Shown here: positions 37,904-46,150 of the stretch, piece by piece
How positions within the stretch are numbered: position 1 is the stretch's first letter
How the letters are laid out: each line of letters opens with the position of its first letter
Assembly (NCBI RefSeq): GCF_016031615.1
Contig: NZ_JACYXC010000001.1
Span: 1,488,001-1,552,000 of the forward strand
DNA length: 64,000 nucleotides
Reading direction: 5' to 3'
DNA from: Streptomyces pactum
GTDB lineage: Bacteria; Actinomycetota; Actinomycetes; Streptomycetales; Streptomycetaceae
Notes under the pieces: model-generated
What the model was told of the DNA's origin: nothing
Database searches by the model: none
What the model saw: only the letters and a program-made list of their open reading frames with translations
Position numbers and translations under genes: made by a program

Positions 37904-39253
37904 ATGTCGGATCTGCACGTCCCCGCACAGGACGTCGAGGAACGCGGCGAGGAGATCCTCGCCGTCTTCGGCACCGCCTTCGGCGAGCTGCTGGCGGCCG
38001 ACCCGGCGGCGTTCCGGGTCAAGTTCCGGAAGATGGCCGCCTCCGCCTTCGCCTTCTACCGCGGCACCGCCTGCCTGTTCTACGCGGACCTGGAGCGCGC
38101 CGCGGCGCCCGGCCGCGGCCCGTACCTGGACGAGCGGACCAGCCGGGTGTGGATCCACGGCGATCTGCACGCCGAGAACTTCGGCACGTACATGGACGCC
38201 ACCGGCCGGCTGATCTTCAACGTCAACGACTTCGACGAGGCGTACGTCGGCCCCTTCACCTGGGACCTCCAGCGGTTCGCCGCCTCGGTCGCGCTGATCG
38301 GCTACACCAAGGCGCTCAGCGACGAGAAGATCAGCGAGCTGGTGCGGATCTACGCCGCGGCCTACCGCGAGCGCATCCGCGCGCTGGCCGCCGGCGGTGT
38401 GATCTCCGACACCGGCGACCTGCCGCCGTTCACCCTGGACACCGCCGAGGGCCCGCTGCTGTCCTCGCTGCGCGCGGCCCGGGCCCGCACCCGCTTCGGG
38501 CTGCTCGACTCGATGACCGAGATCCGCGAGTACGAGCGGGTCTTCTCGGCCGGCGGCGGCGCCGTCGAGCTGGACGCGGCGACCCGCTACAAGGTGCTGG
38601 CCGCCTTCGACGGCTACCTGGAGACCCTCCCCGAGTCCAGCCTGGCCCGGCCCGACTCCTACCGCGTCAAGGACGTGGTGGGCCGCCGCGGCGTCGGGAT
38701 CGGCAGCGCCGGCCTGCCCTCGTACAACATCCTGCTGGAGGGCAACAGCGACGCCCTGGAGAACGACGTCGTGATCTACATGAAGCAGGGGCAGACCCCG
38801 GCGGTCTCCCGGCACGTCACCGACGAGCGGGTGCGCTCGTACTTCCACCACGAGGGCCACCGCACGGTCATCTCCCAGCGGGCCCTGCAGGCCCACGCCG
38901 ACCCCTGGCTGGGGTGGACCGAGCTGGACGGGGCCGGCCAGCTGGTCGCCGAGGTCTCGCCGTACGCGGTGGACCTGGACTGGTCCGACCTCGACGACCC
39001 GGCCGAGATCGCCGCGGTCGTCGCGGACCTGGGCCGGGCGACGGCGACCATGCACTCGGCCGCCGACGAGACCAGCGGCCACTCGCTGGTGCCGTTCTCC
39101 ACCGAGCGCGCCATCGACGCCGTGATCGCCGCCGACGAGGACGGCTTCCCGGAGCTGCTGGTGGACTTCGCCCACGCCTACGGCGCCCGCGCCCGGGCCG
39201 ACCACCAGATCTTCGTGGACCTGTTCCGCAACGGCCGGATCCCGGGCCTGTGA
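37904..39253 (+). CDS. DUF2252 protein, kinase-like fold
   Basis: 449 residues of the DUF2252 family, distantly related to aminoglycoside phosphotransferase-type kinases. The motif HGDLHAENFG (catalytic Asp plus metal-binding Asn) and NVNDFDEAYVGPFTWDLQR (metal-binding Asp) are both intact, and the N-terminal KFRKMAASAFAFYRGTACLFYADL is typical. Activity and substrate unknown. ATG at 37904 with GGAGG nine bases upstream. Its stop overlaps the start of the DsbA-like gene by four bases (GTGA, 39250-39253), so the two are translated together. Confidence 0.9.
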   Translation: MSDLHVPAQDVEERGEEILAVFGTAFGELLAADPAAFRVKFRKMAASAFAFYRGTACLFYADLERAAAPGRGPYLDERTSRVWIHGDLHAENFGTYMDATGRLIFNVNDFDEAYVGPFTWDLQRFAASVALIGYTKALSDEKISELVRIYAAAYRERIRALAAGGVISDTGDLPPFTLDTAEGPLLSSLRAARARTRFGLLDSMTEIREYERVFSAGGGAVELDAATRYKVLAAFDGYLETLPESSLARPDSYRVKDVVGRRGVGIGSAGLPSYNILLEGNSDALENDVVIYMKQGQTPAVSRHVTDERVRSYFHHEGHRTVISQRALQAHADPWLGWTELDGAGQLVAEVSPYAVDLDWSDLDDPAEIAAVVADLGRATATMHSAADETSGHSLVPFSTERAIDAVIAADEDGFPELLVDFAHAYGARARADHQIFVDLFRNGRIPGL

Positions 39254-40512
39254 GCGGCACCGGAGCCGGCGGACAGCGGCCGGGACACCAGGGGGACGAC
39301 GGGGAACAGCGGTCCGGCACCCCGGGGCCGTGGGGCCCCGGGCAGCCGGACGGCGGGCCGGGCGGGCCCGGGGAGCCCGGCTCGCAGGCGCCGGGGACGG
39401 GCGCGGGTGCGCCGGGGTGGCAGCCGCCGGGTGGTCCGCCGCCCGCGCCGCCGGGCCCGCCGTACGGTGCCGCGCCGCCGGGCCCGGCGCCGGGGCATCC
39501 CCCGTATCCGGCCGCGCCCGGACGGCCCCCGTACCCCGCCGTGCCGGGGCAGCCGCCGTACCCCGCGCCGGGGCAGCCGGGCGCCGGGTACCCGTACCCG
39601 CCCGCCGGGCCGGCCGCGCCCGGGCCCGATCCGCAGGCGCGGCGCCGCGCCCTGATCGGCTGGGTGGCCGCCGGGGTGGCGGTCGCCCTGCTCGCCACCG
39701 GCGCGATCGTGGCGTTCGTCGGTGACGGGGACGACACCGGCGCCGTGGGCGACCGCGACGGGGCGCCGACCGCACCCCGGCTGCCCGGCGACGACGGCGG
39801 CGAGGACGCCGGCGAGGGCAGCGACGGGGACGCCTCGGACGCCGCCACCGGCGGTGGCACCGGCGGCCGGACCGGGGGCGACAGCGGCGGCTCCACCGGC
39901 GACGAACGGCCCGGGGGCGTGGCCGTTCCCGCCCACACCACCGGGCCGGACCGGACGGTGATCACCATCGGCGACGCGGACAGCGCACACACCCTCACCG
40001 TCTACGAGGACATGCGGTGCCCGGCCTGCGCGATGTTCGAGCAGCGGGTCGGCGACACCCTGACCGCCGACATCGAGGCCGGCCGGTACAAGGCCGAGTT
40101 CAAGATGGCCACCTTCCTCGACGGCAACTTCGGCGGCGACGGGTCGAAGAACGCGCTGAGCGCCCTCGGCGCCGCCCTGGACGTCGGCCCGGACGCCTTC
40201 CTGGCGTACAAGAAGGCCCTGTACTCCGAGCGGCACCACCCCGAGGAGAGCGGCGACCGTTTCGCCTCCGACGCCTATCTGCTCCAGGTGGCGCGCGAGG
40301 TGCCGGAGCTGAGGAACGACGCCACCTTCGCCCGGAAGGTGACGGACGGCACATACGAGCGCTGGGCCGACGCGGTGGGCGACGCGTTCGCCGAGACCGG
40401 CGTCTCCGGTGTGCCCGCGCTCGAACTCGACGGCGAGAAGGTGACGTCCGGCGGCTCCGGACCGCCGATGTCCGCCGCCGAGTACACCGAGGCGGTGAGG
40501 CGGCTGCTGTAG
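39250..40512 (+). CDS. DsbA-like thioredoxin-fold protein with Pro-rich N-terminus
   Basis: 420 residues. Residues 1-130 are Pro/Gly/Tyr-rich with repeated PPYP (GRPPYPAVPGQPPYPAPGQP), one transmembrane helix (ALIGWVAAGVAVALLATGAIVAFV), an acidic Gly/Asp/Thr-rich linker of about 70 residues, then the DsbA-like domain: TLTVYEDMRCPACAMFEQRV with CPAC, SKNALSALGAALDVGPDAFLAYKKALYSERHHPEE, and cis-Pro in VSGVPALELDG. Membrane-anchored with the active domain outside. Its domain closely resembles that of the gene at 41331, so they are paralogues. Confidence 0.87.
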   Translation: MSGTGAGGQRPGHQGDDGEQRSGTPGPWGPGQPDGGPGGPGEPGSQAPGTGAGAPGWQPPGGPPPAPPGPPYGAAPPGPAPGHPPYPAAPGRPPYPAVPGQPPYPAPGQPGAGYPYPPAGPAAPGPDPQARRRALIGWVAAGVAVALLATGAIVAFVGDGDDTGAVGDRDGAPTAPRLPGDDGGEDAGEGSDGDASDAATGGGTGGRTGGDSGGSTGDERPGGVAVPAHTTGPDRTVITIGDADSAHTLTVYEDMRCPACAMFEQRVGDTLTADIEAGRYKAEFKMATFLDGNFGGDGSKNALSALGAALDVGPDAFLAYKKALYSERHHPEESGDRFASDAYLLQVAREVPELRNDATFARKVTDGTYERWADAVGDAFAETGVSGVPALELDGEKVTSGGSGPPMSAAEYTEAVRRLL

Positions 40513-40588
40513 CTCCGGCCGGCCCGCGGCACGACGATGCCGAATCTTGACGCGACGCATACGTCCGGCCATGGCACACTCTGCGCCG

Positions 40589-41266
40589 ATGGACATCTCG
40601 GCGACTCACCTGCGGGCGGTACGCGCGGCGCTCTTCACCGCGCTGTGCGTCACCCTGTCCGCGGGGGCGCACGTCCTGCTCTCCGGGATGCCGGTGCCGC
40701 TGTCCACGGTCGCCGTGCTCTCCGGCGGGATCTTCGTCCTCGCCTACGCGCTGGCCGGCCGGGAACGCGGCTACGGCCGCATCGCGGCCCTGCTGGTACC
40801 GCTGGAGCTGGCCGCCGACACGGCCTTCACCACCGGCCAGCACACCTGCTACGGCCCCTCCGGGGGCCCGGTGACCGGCCCGCTGCACCGGCTGGGCTTC
40901 GACGTCATCTGTTCGGGCGGCGGGGTCGGCGGCGTGCTGACCCATGTCCCGGGCACCCCCGGCGCGGCCGGCCCGGGCACCGCGGCGGCCTCGCCGTGGC
41001 TGCTGCTCGCCGCGCACGTGGTGGTCGGGCTGATCGCCGCGGCCTGGCTGCGGCGCGGTGAGGCGGCGCTCGCCCGGGTGCTGCGCGCGGTCGCCGCGTT
41101 CACCTTCCGGCCGCTGCGGCTGGTGGTGGCCGCCGAGGTCGCCGGCGTCCGCCGCCCCGGCCCCGCCCCGCGTGCCCGGCACCGGCCGCGTGCCCCACGC
41201 ACCCTTCCGCTTCTCCTGCACTCGGTGGTGCGGCGTGGTCCGCCGCGCCGGATGGCGGCCGGCTGA
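40589..41266 (+). CDS. Small multi-span membrane protein
   Basis: 225 residues. Four to five hydrophobic segments: ALFTALCVTLSAGAHVLL, VAVLSGGIFVLAYALA, GRIAALLVPLELAADTAF, PWLLLAAHVVVGLIAAAWL. Cys residues occur in GQHTCYG and DVICSGG, outside the helices. The C-terminus is Arg/Pro-rich and ends in HSVVRRGPPRR. No family recognised; position between two DsbA-like genes is notable. ATG at 40589 chosen; CACACT eight bases upstream could be a leaderless -10. An in-frame ATG at 40547 is possible. Confidence 0.65.
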   Translation: MDISATHLRAVRAALFTALCVTLSAGAHVLLSGMPVPLSTVAVLSGGIFVLAYALAGRERGYGRIAALLVPLELAADTAFTTGQHTCYGPSGGPVTGPLHRLGFDVICSGGGVGGVLTHVPGTPGAAGPGTAAASPWLLLAAHVVVGLIAAAWLRRGEAALARVLRAVAAFTFRPLRLVVAAEVAGVRRPGPAPRARHRPRAPRTLPLLLHSVVRRGPPRRMAAG

Positions 41267-41330
41267 GTATCCGGCCGCCCGGCACGGCGTTGAACCTCTC
41301 ACCGACCCACCTACACGGAGCAGACGAACC

Positions 41331-42164
41331 ATGAGCAACCGCAACAGCCACGCCAACAAGCAGGCCGCCCGCGAGCGGCTGCGCGCCGAGCGCGAGCGCC
41401 AGGCGAAGAAGGAGAAGACCGCCCGCCAGCTGAAGGTCGCGGGGGCGGTGGTGGTGGTCCTGGCCATCGCCGGCGGCATCGGCTTCGCGGTCAGCAACTC
41501 CAGCAGCGGCAGCAAGAACACCAAGGTCAGCGACAAGGACTGGCGCGCCGCCGCGGAGAAGACCGCCTTCAGCAAGCCGGCCAACACCACCGGTGAGAAG
41601 GGCGACACCATCCTCATCGGGGACGCGAAGGCCAAGGAGACCATCGAGATCTACGAGGACCCGCGCTGCCCGGCCTGCGCCATCTTCGAGCGGAACGGTG
41701 GCAAGACGCTCAACGAGGGCATCGAGCAGGGCCGCTACAAGGTCCGCTTCGTCATGGCCAACTTCATCGACGACATGGCCGGCGGCAGCGGCTCGAAGAA
41801 CGCCGTGAGCGCGCTCGGCGCCGCGCTGAACGTCAGCCCGGACGCCTTCATGGAGTACAAGGAGGTCCTCTACTCGGAGAAGAACCACCCCGAGGAGCGT
41901 GACGACGCCTTCTCCGACGACGAGCGGCTCATCGAGATCGCCCAGCAGGTCAAGGAGCTGAAGGGCAACAAGGAGTTCGAGAAGGCCGTGAAGGAGGGCA
42001 CCTACGACAAGTGGGGCCTGGAGATGAGCAAGCTGTTCGAGAAGAACAAGATCGGCAGCACTCCGACCCTGATGTACAAGGGGGAGAAGCTCACCTACGA
42101 CGGGCAGTCCACCCCGATGTCGCAGGAGCAGATGACCGCCGCCCTGGACAAGGTCCTGAAGTAG
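41331..42164 (+). CDS. Membrane-anchored DsbA-like thioredoxin-fold protein
   Basis: 277 residues. A very basic helix (HANKQAARERLRAERERQAK), one transmembrane helix (LKVAGAVVVVLAIAGGIGFAV), then the DsbA-like domain with IEIYEDPRCPACAIFER, SKNAVSALGAALNVSPDAFMEYKEVLYSEKNHPEE and cis-Pro in IGSTPTLMYKGE. Domain matches the 39250 product over its whole length; it lacks that protein's long Pro-rich and acidic regions. Probable extracytoplasmic thiol oxidoreductase. ATG at 41331 with CGGAG upstream. Last gene of this plus-strand run. Confidence 0.9.
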   Translation: MSNRNSHANKQAARERLRAERERQAKKEKTARQLKVAGAVVVVLAIAGGIGFAVSNSSSGSKNTKVSDKDWRAAAEKTAFSKPANTTGEKGDTILIGDAKAKETIEIYEDPRCPACAIFERNGGKTLNEGIEQGRYKVRFVMANFIDDMAGGSGSKNAVSALGAALNVSPDAFMEYKEVLYSEKNHPEERDDAFSDDERLIEIAQQVKELKGNKEFEKAVKEGTYDKWGLEMSKLFEKNKIGSTPTLMYKGEKLTYDGQSTPMSQEQMTAALDKVLK

Positions 42165-42173
42165 CCGCCGGAG

Positions 42174-42208
42174 CGCCCGGCGTGGTCCGGCCGGGACCAC
42201 GCCGGGCG
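42174..42208 (+). terminator. 15-bp hairpin terminator
   Basis: CGCCCGGCGTGGTCC (42174-42188) and GGACCACGCCGGGCG (42194-42208) form a perfect stem with a 5-base loop, ten bases after the stop of the DsbA-like gene. Confidence 0.85.
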
Positions 42209-42214
42209 GGCCCG

Positions 42215-42261
42215 CACGACGGAGCCCCGCCGTCCGCGAGGGACGGCGGGGCTCCGTCGTG
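42215..42261 (+). terminator. 21-bp hairpin terminator, second of a tandem pair
   Basis: A perfect 21-bp stem (42215-42235 with 42241-42261) and loop GCGAG. It is six bases after the first hairpin and is the longest perfect inverted repeat I found in the window. The pair should isolate phoD from upstream transcription. Confidence 0.88.
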
Positions 42262-42449
42262 TGACGGGCCACGGCCGCCGGCCGGCCGGCGGCGTCCCCC
42301 GGTCGCCGACGCGGGGCGCGGGTGGCGGGCCGCGGCCCGACGCGGGTGGCGGGACACGGGCGGCCGGCCCACCGGACCCGGGCCGAGGACCCCACGGACC
42401 ACACCCGTCACCGGCACCCCACCGCTCCCGCGCGCACACCGGGAAACGG

Positions 42450-42484
42450 TGGATGAACTCCCGAAGTTCATCCATCAGTTCGAC
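42450..42484 (+). promoter_or_regulatory. PHO-box-like operator of phoD
   Basis: A perfect inverted repeat, TGGATGAACT (42450-42459) and AGTTCATCCA (42465-42474), gives two divergent GTTCATCC words; a further GTTCGAC follows at 42478-42484. The PhoP direct-repeat consensus is GTTCACC with 11-bp units. The words fit the phosphate-regulated nature of phoD genes; the spacing (12 bp) is not perfect, so PhoP binding is inferred. Confidence 0.6.
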
Positions 42485-42507
42485 TTACCAGCGGCCCTAC
42501 CGAGCAG

Positions 42508-42513
42508 TAAGGT
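42508..42513 (+). promoter_or_regulatory. Leaderless promoter -10 of phoD
   Basis: TAAGGT ends six bases before the GTG at 42520; TTACCA (42485-42490) lies 17 bases upstream as a -35-like element next to the PHO-like repeats. Confidence 0.45.
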
Positions 42514-42519
42514 GCGGCC

Positions 42520-44160
42520 GTGACTCCCATGGACTCCTCCCTCTCGCGCCGCACCGCCGTCACGGCGGTGGCCGCCACCGCCGCCGTCCTGCCGTTCGCC
42601 ACCGGGCTCTCCGCCGCCCGCGCCGAGGACGCCGGCCCCGCCTTCCTGCACGGTGTGGCCTCCGGCGACCCGCTTTCGGACGGGGTCCTGCTGTGGACCC
42701 GGGTGACGCCGGAGCCCGGTGCCGTGCCCGGTTCCGGCCGGGGTCCGGAGGTGGCCGTGGAGTGGGAGGTGGCCGAGGACGAGTCGTTCGGCACGGTCGT
42801 GGCGAAGGGCACCGTACGGACGTCGGCGGCCACCGACCACACCGTCAAGGCCGATGTGCGCGGACTGCGGCCGGCCACCCCGTACTTCTTCCGGTTCTCC
42901 GCCGGCGGGGCGCAGTCGCCGACCGGGCGGACGCTCACCGCGCCGGCCGGCCACCAGACCCCCGGGTCGGTCCGGTTCGGCGTGGTGTCGTGCTCCAACT
43001 GGGAGGCGGGTCACTTCGCCCCCTACCGCCACCTCGCCGCCCGCCGGGACCTGGACGCGGTGCTCCACCTCGGCGACTACATCTACGAGTACGCCACCGG
43101 CACCTACCCGGAGGAGGAGTACGTCGTCCGGCAGCACTCCCCCGCCCACGAGATCACCACCCTCGCCGACTACCGGGCCCGGCACGGCCAGTACAAGACC
43201 GACGCCGACCTCCAGGCGCTGCACCGGGCGCACCCGGTCATAGCGATCTGGGACGACCACGAGTTCGCCAACGACGCCTGGTCGGGCGGGGCGGAGAACC
43301 ACACCGCGGGTGCCGAGGGCGACTGGGCGGCGCGGGTGGCCGCGGCGAAGCAGGCGTACTTCGAGTGGATGCCGGTCCGGCCGTCCACCGCGGGCACCAC
43401 CTACCGGCGGCTGCGCTTCGGCTCCCTCGCCGACCTGCACCTGCTGGACCTGCGCTCGTTCCGCTCGCAGCAGGCGGCGGTGGGCAGCGGCGCGGTGGAC
43501 GACCCGGACCGCACGCTCACCGGGCGGGCGCAGCTGGACTGGCTCAAGAGCGGGCTGGCCGCCTCCGACGCCGCGTGGAAGCTGGTGGGCACCTCGGTGA
43601 TGATCTCCCCGGTGGCCTTCGGTTCCCTCCCGGCCCATCTGCTGGAGCCGATCGCCGAACTGCTCGGCCTGCCCAAGGGCGGCCTGGCGGTCAACACGGA
43701 CCAGTGGGACGGCTACACCGACGACCGCCGGGAGCTGCTGGCGCACCTGACCGACCGCTCCATCACCAACACCGTCTTCCTCACCGGCGACATCCACATG
43801 GCGTGGGCGAACGACGTGCCGGTGAAGGCGGCCACCTACCCGCTCTCCCGGTCCGCCGCCACGGAGTTCGTGGTCACCTCGGTGACCTCCGACAACCTCG
43901 ACGACCTGCTCCACGTGGAGCCGGGCACCCTCTCGGTGGTCGCCGCCACCGCGATCAAGGCGGCCAACCGCCATGTGAAGTGGGTGGACATGGACCACCA
44001 CGGCTACGGGGTGCTCGACGTGACGGCCGACCACGCGCAGATGGACTACTTCACCGTCTCCGACCGGACCGACCCGCAGGCCTCGTCCGCCTGGGCCCGC
44101 TCGTACCGCACCCGCAGCGGCACCCAGCGGGTGGAGCGGGTGGACCGGCCCGTGCGCTGA
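42520..44160 (+). CDS. phoD: PhoD-type alkaline phosphatase, Tat-exported
   Basis: 546 residues. Secreted metallophosphatase that releases phosphate from esters when phosphate is scarce. The signal peptide has a twin-arginine motif (SLSRRTAVTAVAAT) and an Ala-x-Ala site near ARAEDA. An Ig-like N-terminal PhoD domain (FLHGVASGDPLSDGVLLWTRVTPEPG) precedes the catalytic domain with LHLGDYIYEYATG, IAIWDDHEFANDAW, LTGDIHMAWAND and a final WVDMDHHGYGVLDV. The GTG at 42520 gives MTPMDSS; the ATG three codons later is an alternative. Expression is probably under PhoP control (see upstream repeats). Confidence 0.95.
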   Translation: MTPMDSSLSRRTAVTAVAATAAVLPFATGLSAARAEDAGPAFLHGVASGDPLSDGVLLWTRVTPEPGAVPGSGRGPEVAVEWEVAEDESFGTVVAKGTVRTSAATDHTVKADVRGLRPATPYFFRFSAGGAQSPTGRTLTAPAGHQTPGSVRFGVVSCSNWEAGHFAPYRHLAARRDLDAVLHLGDYIYEYATGTYPEEEYVVRQHSPAHEITTLADYRARHGQYKTDADLQALHRAHPVIAIWDDHEFANDAWSGGAENHTAGAEGDWAARVAAAKQAYFEWMPVRPSTAGTTYRRLRFGSLADLHLLDLRSFRSQQAAVGSGAVDDPDRTLTGRAQLDWLKSGLAASDAAWKLVGTSVMISPVAFGSLPAHLLEPIAELLGLPKGGLAVNTDQWDGYTDDRRELLAHLTDRSITNTVFLTGDIHMAWANDVPVKAATYPLSRSAATEFVVTSVTSDNLDDLLHVEPGTLSVVAATAIKAANRHVKWVDMDHHGYGVLDVTADHAQMDYFTVSDRTDPQASSAWARSYRTRSGTQRVERVDRPVR

Positions 44161-44417
44161 CCCCCGCCGGTGCCGGGCCGCCGCACCCCGGCCGCCCGGC
44201 GCCCCGGCCTCACCGGGCCGCCGCGGGCCCGGAGCCGGACGTCATGGGCCAGAGGTCACGGGGCAGGCATCACGGGCCCGAGGTCACGTTCACGGGCGTC
44301 ACGGTCCGGGCGTCACGGTCTCGCGGGCCCGGCATGCCCGGCACCCAGGCGCCCGGCCGCACCCCGGAGCCCCGTCACGGCGCGGCTCCGGCCCGCCGGA
44401 CCGGTACCGGCGCGGCC
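44161..44417. repeat. Convergent gap with CGTCACGG-type short repeats
   Basis: 257 bp between convergent genes. CGGGCGTCACGGTC occurs twice about 16 bp apart (near 44293 and 44309) and related GGTCACG and ATCACGGGC words surround it, so a short degenerate tandem repeat is present. No gene seen. Confidence 0.5.
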
Positions 44418-45056
44418 TCAGCCCGCGGTGCCGCGCCCGTACACCTCGGCCAGGAAGGCCAGCGCGACCCGCCAGGTCTCCTCGGCCGCCTCCGGGTCGT
44501 GGTCCGGCAGGTCCGGGTCGGTGTACAGGTGCCCGGCGCCGGGGTGACGGAAGACCTCCACATCGGCCCCGGCCCGGGTCATCCGCAGGTACCAGGCGTT
44601 CAGCCAGTCGTGCGGCTCGAACGGGTCGGGGTCGGCGACGTGCAGCTGCACCGGCAGGCCGTCCACCGAGGCGTCCTCCGCCAGGTCCGAGGTGCCGTGC
44701 AGCAGCAGGAGCCCGCGCGCCTTGCCGTCGGCGAGCGCCAGGTTCTGCGCGAGCGAGCCGCCCATCGAGAACCCCGCGTAGACGATCCCCCGGTCGGACA
44801 GCGGCGCGGCGGCCGTGACCGCCCGGCGCAGCAGCTCCTCACGGCCGATCCGGTCCTTGATCGCCATCCCCTCCTCGACCGAGTCCACCGAATTCACCGG
44901 CTGTCCTTCGTACAGATCGGGTACGTGCACCTCGTACCCGGCGGCGCGCAGCCGGTCCGCGGCCGCGTGCACCGCGGGCCGCAGCCCGTACGCCGAGTGC
45001 AGAAGAAGAATCGTCGAAGGGTCCGAACCGTCCGCGGCGGCCGAGGCTTCCGTCAC
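44418..45056 (-). CDS. Dienelactone hydrolase family protein
   Basis: 212 residues, alpha/beta hydrolase of the dienelactone-hydrolase family. The nucleophile elbow is GFSMGGS, with Ser in place of the Cys of classical dienelactone hydrolases; the acid is probably Asp in HVADPDPFEPHDW and the His is in GAGHLYTDPDLPDHD. The substrate is unknown. The GTG at 45056 is chosen because AGGAA lies nine bases upstream; a GTG at 45065 would touch that site directly. Confidence 0.88.
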   Translation of the reverse strand: MTEASAAADGSDPSTILLLHSAYGLRPAVHAAADRLRAAGYEVHVPDLYEGQPVNSVDSVEEGMAIKDRIGREELLRRAVTAAAPLSDRGIVYAGFSMGGSLAQNLALADGKARGLLLLHGTSDLAEDASVDGLPVQLHVADPDPFEPHDWLNAWYLRMTRAGADVEVFRHPGAGHLYTDPDLPDHDPEAAEETWRVALAFLAEVYGRGTAG

Positions 45057-45133
45057 TGCTGTCACTTCCTGTCGTGGTCGGTTGTGCGGACCCCATCGTG
45101 CCAGGTGGGCACGGGAGAGAGGATGATCGCTCC

Positions 45134-46150
45134 ATGCAGGACGTGCTGCGTCCGCTCATCGTCGTCGGCGGCGCGCTGGGGCTCACCCTGGCGGCCGGCT
45201 GGGCGGCGGACCGGCTGCTGTGCCGGGCCGACGCCCGGCACCCCGAGACCCCGCTGTGGGGGCTGCTGCGCCGCTGCCGGATACCGCTCCAGGTGGTGGT
45301 CGCGGTGGCCGTGCTGCGCGGCTTCCACGAGCAGGCGCACATCGCCCGGGACCACGCGGTGAGCATCAGCCGGATGCTCACCCTCGCCCTGATCGCCGCC
45401 GCCGGGTGGCTGACGGTGCGCGGTTCGGCGGCCGTGGTGGAGTCCTCGTACTCCCGGTACGCGGCCACCGCCCACGACGCGGCACGGGTGCGCCGGGTGC
45501 GCACCCAGGTGACGCTGACCCAGCGCGTGGTGAGCGCGGTGATCGCGGTGGTGGCGGCCGCCGCCATGCTGCTGACCTTCCCCGAGATGCGGGCCGTGGG
45601 GACGTCCGTGCTGGCCTCCGCCGGTCTGCTGGGCATCGTCGCCGGTATCGCCGCCCAGTCCACGCTCGGCAACCTCTTCGCGGGCCTGCAGATCGCCTTC
45701 GGTGACATGGTGCGCATCGGGGACGAGGTGGTGGTGGACGGCGAGTGGGGCACCGTGGAGGAGATCACCCTGACCTTCCTGTCGGTCCGCACCTGGGACG
45801 AGCGGCGCATCACCATGCCGGTGTCGTACTTCACCAGCAAGCCGTTCGAGAACTGGTCGCGCGGCGGTACCCAGATGACCGGCGCCATCTTCTTCCACCT
45901 GGACCACTCCGCGCCTATCGAGGAGATGCGCTCCAAGCTCCACGAGGTGGTGCGGGAGTCCACCGCCTGGGACGGCCGGGCCTGGAACCTGGCCGTCACC
46001 GACACCACACCGACCAGCATCGAGGTCCGCGCGCTGGCCACCGCGCGGGACGCGGACGCGGCCTGGCGCATCCGATGCGAGGTGCGGGAGAAGCTGATCG
46101 CCTGGCTGTGCGCGGAGCACCCGTACGCGCTGCCGCGGATCCCCACGGCG
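45134..46150 (+). CDS. MscS-family mechanosensitive channel, own stop codon lost
   Basis: About 339 residues of recognisable protein: four hydrophobic segments, the pore-lining MscS helix and beta domain (LLGIVAGIAAQSTLGNLFAGLQIAFGDMVRIGDEVVVDGEWGTVEEI), and a C-terminal alpha/beta part to HPYALPRIPTA. The channel releases solutes on osmotic downshock. No stop follows: the frame crosses at about 46150 into the antisense strand of the antiporter gene and stays open to 47005, adding about 284 Arg/Ser-rich residues (643 in the largest frame). The homologous 3' end of the gene seems deleted together with that of the antiporter. ATG at 45134; GAGAGG lies 13 bases upstream. Confidence 0.85.

Noticed and set aside
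36407..39775. 1,122-residue minus-strand open frame spanning dnaE and the DUF2252 gene
   Set aside because: Crosses two recognised genes in other frames and lacks any protein motif of its own.
44161..44417. Arg/Pro-rich ORFs in the convergent gap
   Set aside because: No ribosome site, no motif, and composition as expected from random GC-rich DNA.
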